NCBI GenBank assembly: GCA_022559845.1 | Contig: CM040126.1 | Span: 44,572,458 to 44,636,457, forward strand | Reading direction: 5' to 3' | Length of the DNA stretch: 64,000 nt | Source of the DNA: Amorphophallus konjac | Lineage: Eukaryota; Streptophyta; Magnoliopsida; Alismatales; Araceae | Shown: one piece after another, positions 56,285-64,000 of the stretch | How the letters are laid out: each line of letters starts with the position of its first letter | Position numbering within the stretch: position 1 is the stretch's first letter | The notes under the pieces: model-generated | Told to the model about the DNA's origin: nothing | The model's input: only the letters and a program-made list of their open reading frames with translations | Database searches by the model: none | Position numbers and translations under genes: made by a program

Positions 56285-57740
56285 GGTGCAAGCTATGGGT
56301 GCACTGGGTGAGCAGCAACTAGAGTATGCCGGTGGACATGGCTAAGATGGGAGCGTGCCGCTGGAGGCACTTCAGGGGCAGTGTGCCGCTAAGGTGGTCA
56401 AGGCGTGTCGCTGAGTAGAAGAACAGGAAGTGTGCCGCCAGGTGGACAAACAGCAAGAGTGTGCCACTGAATAAGCCCAGGGCGGGGTGTACCGTTGGGC
56501 CGACCCAGAGAGATGCACTGCTGGGAGTGAAACTAGGTGTGACGTCGAGGGGCTTGAACAGTGTGATGGCTGCTGGTTCCGGGAGGAGATCAAGGGGAGA
56601 TGTTCTAGGTACTGAGGGGAGGAGTCCCTATGTATCAAGAAGGATGGTGGGCTCCTACGGACCCGTTTAACAGGATCTAAGAATCATCGTGCTAAGGGAG
56701 GCCCCGGAAAGGGGAAGAGGCCAGACGTTGGGAGGCTGGTAACAGATGCGTAAAACCTTAACGCTAAGAAGAAAGCGGCAAACACAACGAAAGAAGGCCA
56801 AGCCAGGAGATATTTCATTCATGATGCACTCAAAGTGACATAGATCATGACCCGAAGGCCAAACACGACACATTACATTCAAACGAACGGGAGAAGAAAA
56901 CAACAGAGAGAAAGGAAAGAAGACTCAGGGAGAGGGTTAGGATGAGGAAGGGTGGTCGTTCCCTTCACTGCCACCCTTCCCTCTTCACTACACAGCACAC
57001 ACTCCCTCTTCCTCTCCTTGCTCTCCTCTACCTTCTTCTTGTTCTCTTCGAACGGGGGTGCTCTGGCCTGCTCTCCTTCTTCTTCTCCACCCTCTGTAGA
57101 AAAGTCTCCTCCCCTTCTCTCTTGTCTTCGTGGGGCTTTTATACATGGACCGTTGACGGGGGAGCTCATGATGGCACTGCCATCCGAGGTTGACCCTGGT
57201 CTGCTTCATGTCAGGCGAGGATCTCCTTCGTCCAACCAGAAGGAGACACCAAGGCGGATGTTAGCTATCGTTTGAGGTGGCCGAGCTGCGCGCCAATGGG
57301 TCCGCTTATTGACCGTTGTGCCTTCTACCGTGCTGTACCGTCCAGGGGGATTTACCGCTGCGCCGCTGGAAGGGCTAGGCGTTGGGCCGCTAAAGGGGCA
57401 TGCTAGCGTGCCGCTGAGTATGTCTGTAGGGGACATTGTGCCGCTGGGACATGCTGGAGGAGAGTGCCGCTGAACGGCCACTCAGGTGTGCCGCTGGAAG
57501 GCCTCAGGCCCGTGCCACTGAAGGCCTCGGGCCCGTGCCGCTGAAGGGGACAGAGGGCCTGTACCGCTGCAGGGGCCAGGGGGCCTTGTGCCGCTGGAGC
57601 TCCAGGAGCTGCCGCTGAGGGGCGTTGGGGCCGTGCCGCTGGAGGCTTGGAGTCTGTGCCACTGAGAGGGCGTTAGGGCCGTGCCGCTGGAGGCTTGGAG
57701 GCTGTGCCGCTGAGAGGGCGTTTGGAGCGTGCCGTTGAAA
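56285..57740 (+). repeat. GTGCCGCTG arrays, further blocks in Tat-3 LTR
   Basis: Irregular GTGCCGCTG units at 56285-56530 and a denser run at 57340-57740 (GGCCGTGCCGCTGGAGGCTTGG). A unique stretch with the LTR promoter separates them. Confidence 0.85.
57136..57143 (-). promoter_or_regulatory. TATA box of the Tat-3 LTR
   Basis: TATAAAAG in CATGTATAAAAGCCCCACG on the minus strand, about 880 bases into the LTR, with a purine-rich leader downstream. Confidence 0.7.
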
Positions 57741-58023
57741 GGGGCACCAGCTCTGGCTTCAGGGACTCACGGTCGTGCATTCTTTGGGATATTTCTTCAC
57801 CGTTAGAGACTCGAGGGTGGGTCCATAGCCGTGTATCAATTTAGGAGGGTATCCTGTGTTTTCCTTGTCATTTAATGCGCCCGTGCAAATGTGGGGATTT
57901 GCCGGACGGTAGTATTCTCCCGGAGCCATGGATGGCCAGTCTCCCCGGGTCTTCTCTTTTAGACTTTGACATTGATGTGGGAGATTGGTGGGTTGCATGG
58001 TCATACAATTTTACCCGTCCACA

Positions 58024-58037
58024 AATGCCCCCCACCC
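58024..58037 (-). other. Polypurine tract of Tat-3
   Basis: The minus strand reads GGGTGGGGGGCATT directly before TGTGGACGGG. Confidence 0.7.
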
Positions 58038-58298
58038 ACGAGTAGCGTGAGCGACGGATGAGCCGGACGGTGCTCATGGGTGTGTTCGTACAATGGTGGG
58101 TGTATGTACGTGAAATGAACAGCGTAGGCATCCTTACTTCTGCTATGTGTTTAGTATATTATTTATCATCTGTCATGTACGTGTATACACATGTACATCA
58201 TTTATTATTATTATTTATATATATTCCTCTCCTTTCTTTTTCTTTCTTCTCTTTTTCCCCCTTTTTTCTCTTTTTCTTTTCTTTTTCTCTCCCCTTTT

Positions 58299-58343
<45 letters not shown>

Positions 58344-58920
58344 CTCTTTTTTTTCTTTTCTTTCCCCCTTTTTTTCCCTTTTTTTCTCTCTTTTCTCATT
58401 TTCTTAATCCCTTTTTTTCTTTTCGTTCGCCCTATTTTCGTCCCCTTTTTTCTTCCTTTTTTTTTTCTTTCCCATCCCTCCTTTTCCCCCTTTTTTGAAA
58501 TCTCTATGAAAGGGGTGGGGGAGTTCGAAACTCCCCCACCCATTGAGCTTCTCTCTCTCCCTTTCTACCTTGTCTCTTCGGCTGCCACCGCCTCTCTCCC
58601 TCTCTCTTTCTTCCCCGGTGAGCGCCACCGCCACCGCCGTCGTCTTCCTCTTTTTCCGGTGAGCCCGCCGGGCGGTCCCCCTCCTTTCTCCCTTCTCCTC
58701 TTCTTTTCTTCTTCTCTTTCTCTTCTCCTTTTCCCCTTCCTTTTCCTTCTTCTTCTCATTTTCTCTTCGCTCGGGGGACGGCGGAGCCCTAGGCTCCCCG
58801 TCTTCCTCTCCCTTCTTCTTCTTCTCTTCCTTCTCTTCTTCTCCCTCTTCGTCTTCTTCTTCGTCTCTTCTTCTTCTCTTCTTTTCTTCGTCCCTTCTTC
58901 TTCTTCTCTTTCGGTATGAG
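58038..58920 (+). other. C/T-rich, (TA)n-containing non-coding stretch
   Basis: Nearly pure pyrimidine tracts at 58215-58500 and 58680-58915, and a (TA)18-like run at 58302-58341. The first 60 bases match 4010-4060 of the LARD-like element. Long frames here translate low-complexity DNA. Confidence 0.75.
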
Positions 58921-59590
58921 GTGGAGGCGCCGGGGTGCGCCGTTGACGAGGGCGCGGGGTGTGCCGCTGAGGCGGCCAAGGGGCGTGCCGCTGGGCAGCC
59001 AATGGGTGTGTGTGTCGCTGGGCGGCCAGGGCGTGCCGCTGGGGCAGCCAAAGGGTGTGCCGCTGGGCGGCCAGGGAGTGTGCCGCTAGGGCGGCCACTG
59101 GGGTGTGCCGCTGGGCCGCCAGGTAGTGTGCCGCTGGGGGGCGTACCGCCGAAGCAAGGCACGGGGTGTGCCGCTGAAGGGGGAAAGTGGCTTCTTCAAC
59201 CGAAGGACTTCCGGTGTCACCCTCGGGGCACACCGTGACTTTGTTGGGGCCGTCACTCCTTGTGGACGTGAACCCGTGTTTCCCTTTTACGCCTTGGGTG
59301 TAGGGGAAACTCTGCCAAAATTTCGTCAGAAATTGTTGGCATTAACTTAGTTTATTCTAAACGCTGGTGGATGCCAAGGGGAGTGTGCCGTTGAGCGGCC
59401 ACTGGGGCGTGCCGCTGAGGGGACACTGGGGTGCACCGCTGGGCGGCCAATGGGTGTGCCGCTGGAGCATTAGAGGGCGCGCCGCTGGAGCGTCCCTGGG
59501 GTATGCCGCTGGACGGCCGCCGGGGGTGTGCCGTTGAGGGCCAGGGGGGTGTACCGCTGGGGGCCACCCAATGGTGTGCCATTGAGGGAG
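58920..59590 (+). repeat. GTGCCGCTGGGCGGCC arrays next to the polypurine side of Tat-3
   Basis: Two blocks (58920-59175, 59370-59590) of 20-30 base units. GCCGCTGGGCGGC is a stem-loop. Each block is followed by a related segment with GAAACTCYGYCAAAA (59309 and 59589) that also looks like an inverted copy of an LTR segment (GACGAAAATTCGGCAGC). Confidence 0.85.
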
Positions 59591-59725
59591 AAACTCCGTC
59601 AAAACTTTATCAGGAATTATTGGCATTTATTTAATTTGCTTGCAATGCAAACCCCTGGTAACTTTCTCTTCTCTTCCTTGCTTGTGGATTATTTTGACCC
59701 GAGGTCCTTTGCATTTTGTAGAGAG

Positions 59726-62700
59726 ATGGCTGCTCCGAGGGGTTCTGTTGCTTCTGCTGCAGCTGGTGCCGAGCGTGTTCCCCCGCCCCCGGTGCCAGCG
59801 GTCACTTGGCTGAACGTGGAGGACCTCGACAGAGAACACGCCGAGATAGCGGCGTTAGCTGAATCGTCCGACTCTGACACCGAGACGATGGATTTCCGCA
59901 GGCTCACTCGGGTCGAAGGCAGCATGACTTTCGACCGTGCCACAGGGGAGTATCGGAAGGACTATCCGAAGGACAAGCACCTCATCCGCTTCCTGAAGCA
60001 TCTCAGTCACCAAGAGGGGCGGAACTTCAGAGCTGTCAGGGACGCCGAGCGAGCGATTCTGCAGTCTCGGGACAGCCTACTGTACAGCGTCCCAAGGATC
60101 ATCCCAATGTATCTAGTGGGAGAAGCCCGGGAGTGGAAGCCCATCTTGGGGCTCGAAGTCGTGCTATCGGTAGAGGACAAGTTAGTGCGGGCGCCTCAGT
60201 TCACCCCTGCTCAGTGGGACACGTCTACCGGGCGGGTTCAGGGTGAGCACCCCCAGTTCGGCCTGTTCTTGGCTCCACTAAAGTGGGGGTACAGAGAAGA
60301 ACATTTCCTGTTGGATTGCTTGGCCATCCGATTCAAGCATGAACTGGCGCTGGGCTGGTTCGAAGAGTTAAAGCTTAAAGATGCGCACAGCTTCAGAGAG
60401 GGGGCCGTGGAGTTTGCATAATACGTGCTATTCAATTAGGCGCCGATCCTCACCCGTGCTGGCATCTACCACAGTGTGTACGCCTCCCGGTACAGTTATC
60501 CTATTTCTAGGGGCCTCTGCTGCGGAATGATCGAGGTGTTCAATGCCGAGACCAACACTTTTTACACGGCAGAGGGCGAGACTTCGTTGGACCTGTGGAG
60601 TCTCAGCCAGCTCAGTGGCTTGCCCATTGATGGGGAGCCATACGAAGAAGCCGCCCCCCCTGATATGATTAAGGATGAAACCAAAGGGGATGGCTACTAT
60701 TCTCTTGGCTATTCATACCGGTACTTTATGAAGGCGTACTGGGAATTCTATCAGCTGTCGCATGGCGGGAGGCAACCCCCCCGAGGGGACCGAAAAAGAG
60801 TCTGCATGGTCCTCTGGCTGCAGTATTTTTATGATGGGCTGAAGCAGTATGAGGAGTTCCCACATATTGGCACTGCCGTCGACCGGAAGAAACATGCCAA
60901 GTCAAAAGTTGACGTGAAGATCCCTCCTCGAGGGCGCCGGAGCGGGCCGAACCTGATGGGAGTCGACCAATTAACGCATTGCGCCGCATATTTGACGTAT
61001 TGGCTATGCTCATTCGCCATGCCCTATGGGGACGAGACCGTCATTCGCCCGGACACCATCTACCCAGCCTGTCAGATGACCTGGGGTATCAAGTTGTCTT
61101 TGTGCCCGGCCACGCTGTGTCTGATATACAAAGCGCTTGGGGACATCAGCAGTCACCAGTTCCCGCGGCAGGCGCGGTATGTGTGCCCACTGCATTTTTT
61201 CAATGCGTGGGTCTGTTCTCTATTCCCGGAGTTCGCCCCACGCACCATTCAAGGCTGGGGGTTGGTTCCACGGATGCTGGAGTTTGCGAGCGTGGAGTCG
61301 AGCTCGATGTCCATGCGGCTATACGACATCCGGGGTAGGTTGACGACGGTGCCCCTCGATGCCACGGGTACTATCCACTTCTGGACCCTGGACGCTCACT
61401 CAAGTCCATTGGTAAACAATAACCGGGAGTGCAGAGACGACCAGGTGGAAAAGTCCGTGCACCCGATCAGCCAGGAGAACGTGGTCCGCCCTTTATTGGA
61501 GCCGGAGCTCAGGGCTTGGGTGCTATCCATTCATCCAAGCGTGTTGGATTTCTGAAAGGGGGACAGTCTATTGCTGGAGCTATACTACCCCTTTCGCTTC
61601 GGTAGGAATTTCGGGTATGATCAACATATCCCGACGCACGGCTCTCGCTTCGATCTGTCGAAGCGAAGTCTCCAGGGGAGTCCCACTACCGAAACTGCCC
61701 GAACCTGGTGGGATTTCTTTCATCGGGCAGACACCGCTACCTTTAGGGTGCCAGCCCCGGGTCGGATTCCACGAGTGACCCCTGAGTATGTAAAGTGGTG
61801 GAACGCCCGGATAACTTTTTACCAATTATGCCGGACCGACTGCTGGGATGGGGCAGAGAGGAAATTTCTGAGCCGACAGCCAGTACCGGTACTGGATATT
61901 GACGTGGAGCACCTACTCCGATTGAGGCGCGGCAAGGAGCAGGAAGTAGCTGCGTACATGATCGCGCTGAAGGCAGCTCGCGAGACCAAGCCAACACCGC
62001 AGGTTACGCTGCCTCCGGTGGCGAAGGATGATTTCAAGAAGACCTTGCGGGACCTTTGCCATGTTGGGAGTGACCACCTGGAGCTGACCAATTATCCCTT
62101 TCCCATGGAAGAAGAAGGCACCCCCGCGAGGAGCTGGCGTCTGGAGAGGGATCCAATCTGCCCATACCGCACGTTCGTAAGGGGGGAGGAACGAAAATCG
62201 GAAAATTACAAGGACACCACATGGCTCTACGTCCTCCTCCGAGTGCACGGGTTGAAGATTGAAGATCCGGGGCCAACCATCTTTGGAAAGTGCCTCCATA
62301 TCACCTATTATTATGCCGAGGGGTGGGGGATGGACCACTTCAACCGCTTCGGTCACTTGGCCGCCAAGAAGCATGCAGACCTGGCCGCCCTTGCCGACCG
62401 CTGCCAGAAAATCGAGGACGTATGCTGGCTAGTCCGAGAGGCGGCTCGCTGGGACAAGGAGCCGTCCGTCAGCTACTGGCCGATATTACTGCGGCTGTAC
62501 ACCGGCCCACATGGTATTTTAGTGTTTTTTTGTTTTACTTGTGCTTTTCAATATTGCCCTTTCCTTGGATGCCGGAAGCTGATCGGGTCCGTTTTCTCCT
62601 TCTTTCTTTTCTTTGAACAGACCACCCCGACAGTGTCCAGACGGCGACGTATCGCAATCTTCTGCGGTAGGCAGGGAAACCTGCTTACTTCGAGGAGGTA

Positions 62701-64000
62701 CCAGTAGCTCCGACCACGACTCCCATGCCTCCGCCTGCAAAGAGGCCCCGGGCGAAATCGCCCGTGAAGAAGGCGGTGGATGCTGCCAAGGCGGCCGGGC
62801 GGCGGGAGGCAAAGCCACGAAAAATGGAGGCCGCTAAAGCTACGCCGACCATTCCCCCGGCGCCTTTGATCTCTTCATTCGAAGAGATCGAAGCCGTTCG
62901 AGCCGAGTCGGCCTGCGGGTCGGGTTTCTTCTTCTTCGAGGCTCTCCGAGATTTATTTAGACATTAAGAGGGGCGTTTCTTGTAACACACACATGTTCCT
63001 TTGTTCCAGCTGTCACCGAGAGGCCCGCGCCCATGTCTATTCCAGGCATAGGTGAAGCTGTGACCCACGGGGCCATGGAATCTTTCGCAGAGACCTTCTT
63101 CGCCCCAATCCCCGCTACCGAAGCTGAAGGAGGTATAACGCTTTCTTTGCTAGTCGCTTTGATTAAGAATTTTGAAGTATTACGGGCCTGACTAAACCTG
63201 GGTCCTGCTTTGCCTTGCAGGAGCTGATGTGGCAGCCCCTCGACCGGAGGCGGATCCCGAGGCATCCCGGTTCGGGCAGACATACAGAACGAAGGGGTGG
63301 CGGTCAGGGAAGTCGCAGTTGCCCGTCCGACGCAGCGACGAGCCGACCCCGGATGTTGAGGCGGGGGCCACCTTGACAGCGAGAGAGGTGCCCATTAGGA
63401 CTAAGTCTTCATCGGGCAAGAAGGTAGATTATGGCTATTCTTCTGACGAAGTGCTTTCAACGGAGGGTATCCCCGGGGAGCCCAGCCTTCAAGTTTCCAC
63501 CTGGGAAGCCCTAGTACTACATATTTCTCTTAGCCTGGTGAAGCGGGCACCCGTAAGTGCGAACCTGTTAATTCAGGTTTCCTTCTTGAGGCCGTCAACT
63601 AACCTCCTCGATATCATTGTTTTTTTTTTTGGCTTCTAACGAGAACAGGCTCCGTCCAAAGATGCAGCGATCTACGCCCCGGGTTCAGAAATTGCCAGAC
63701 AAGCGACAACCACTGCTAGCTTGGATAGACTGGCGTCCCTGGTCGAGGTTTTGTGGCAGGAAGAAGCCGGGGTAGGCTCGAGTGCTGCCGTCTCGACCGC
63801 ACAGACCTCACCCCGAGAAGAAGTGGTAGTGGCTGTGAGTGTACGCCTTCTTCTTTCTTCCTCCTTTCTCGTCCTTAAGTCTTTTGTTGGGGTTGATGAT
63901 TTATTTGAGACAATACAGGCTCGCGCCTCCAAAGGAGCCCTGGACGTTACTATCCCGGCCACCGAAGCCTTGGAGGAGTGGGAGATAGCACCAGAGATCG
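59726..64000 (+). pseudogene. Multi-exon PMD gene antisense to Tat-3, running off the window
   Basis: ATG at 59726. Exons inferred from GT/AG and frame: 59726-62513, 62621-62923, 63010-63132, 63221-63552, 63649-63834, 63919 to beyond 64000. Exon 1 is one frame of about 929 codons with only three stops (60419, 60437, 61553); a fourth is at 62668. It contains a PMD signature, NTFYTAEGETSLDLWSLSQL followed by SGLPIDGEPYEEAAP. Further on come RDPICPYRTFVRGEE and DTTWLYVLLRVHGLKI. Exon 2 has a Lys/Ala-rich basic patch (KRPRAKSPVKKAVDAAKAAG), possibly nuclear targeting. Later exons are acidic, Ser/Ala/Thr-rich and unstructured. All junctions keep frame. Every stop replaces a codon that one C-to-T change would convert. 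The exact role is unknown. Confidence 0.72.

Larger units (their letters stand above)
54722..58023 (-). repeat. 3' LTR of Tat-3 (3302 bp)
   Basis: Inverted termini TGTGGAC/GTCCACA. Blocks shared with the LARD-like LTR include GTGCGTGGGCGTGCCAGTCAC (54776) and GACGAAAATTCGGCAGCACC + TCCCCTTGACCCGG (56117, compare 14951). Other parts have diverged or been replaced by repeats. GTACCGCTGGAGG arrays lie at 55550-55840 and 56290-57740. Confidence 0.8.
54722..64000 (-). mobile_element. Tat-like element 'Tat-3', minus strand, left part only
   Basis: Its left end (TGTGGACGCAC) interrupts the Tat-2 RT. It has the same LTR termini, polypurine tract and GTGCCGCTG repeats as the LARD-like element at 3699-16763. 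Orientation is minus (polypurine tract at 58024 on the minus strand, TATAAAAG on the minus strand). Pol would lie to the right of the window. The visible internal part carries a plus-strand PMD gene. ATTGG (54717-54721) is the predicted target duplication. Confidence 0.75.

Noticed and set aside
58191..59233. Long frames of 222-252 codons on both strands
   Set aside because: They are translations of pyrimidine tracts and GTGCCGCTG repeats (runs of Phe/Ser/Leu or Lys/Glu/Arg), without domain or codon signal.
1..64000. tRNA, rRNA or small structured RNA genes
   Set aside because: No clover-leaf with A and B boxes and no rRNA motif was seen; primer-site complements are too short to be tRNA genes.

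Overview
This window is repeat-dominated plant nuclear DNA, almost certainly from a flowering plant. The evidence is a SIRE-type Copia element, several very large Tat/Ogre-type Ty3-gypsy elements with archaeal-type RNase H and G-patch domains, a chromodomain Ty3 element, and plant-mobile-domain (PMD) and DUF7745-like proteins. I see no tRNA, rRNA or intact conserved host gene. Everything was read by eye; family names rest on motifs and structure, not on database searches. The species cannot be named from this.

Layout. (1) 1-3698: 3' end of a SIRE-like Copia element: env-position ORF, polypurine tract and 3' LTR (TGTTG...CAACA). It sits inside an LTR of the next element. (2) 3699-16763: a large non-coding LTR element ('LARD-like') lying on the minus strand. 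It has a truncated 3' LTR on the left, an 8-kb internal region made of successive minisatellites, a primer-binding site, and a 4.8-kb 5' LTR on the right. (3) 16764-17956: a short spacer with a gene fragment and an A+T-rich tandem repeat. (4) 17957-36743: a minus-strand Tat element ('Tat-1') with decayed gag, protease, G-patch, RT, RNase H and integrase. Two plus-strand genes (a PMD pseudogene and an apparently intact DUF7745-like gene) lie between integrase and 3' LTR, antisense to pol. (5) 36744-54721: a second, plus-strand Tat element ('Tat-2') inserted in the 5' LTR of Tat-1. Its leader and the first half of gag are inverted (about 38457-51205). (6) 40421-50855: a structurally complete, minus-strand chromodomain element (Galadriel-like) nested in Tat-2, with matching 5-bp CATGG duplications. 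One of its LTRs carries a 491-bp hAT-type MITE with an 8-bp duplication. (7) 54722-64000: the left part of a third Tat-like element ('Tat-3'), minus strand, same LTR family as the LARD-like element, inserted into the RT of Tat-2. Its 3' LTR is followed by a multi-exon plus-strand PMD gene, again antisense to the element, running off the window.

Two themes go beyond ordinary nesting. First, both large Tat elements carry spliced, plus-strand PMD/DUF7745 genes antisense to pol and next to the 3' LTR; one has its own TATA box. Second, short inverted repeats able to fold into hairpins recur in every large element except the chromovirus: about 30 GGTCT/AGACC modules in Tat-1 and Tat-2, three exactly spaced TCGACCA/TGGTCGA modules in the SIRE LTR, and several unrelated minisatellites in the LARD-like element whose units each contain a small stem-loop. 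Most in-frame stops in the decayed genes are at codons reachable by C-to-T change, as expected of methylated, silenced DNA.
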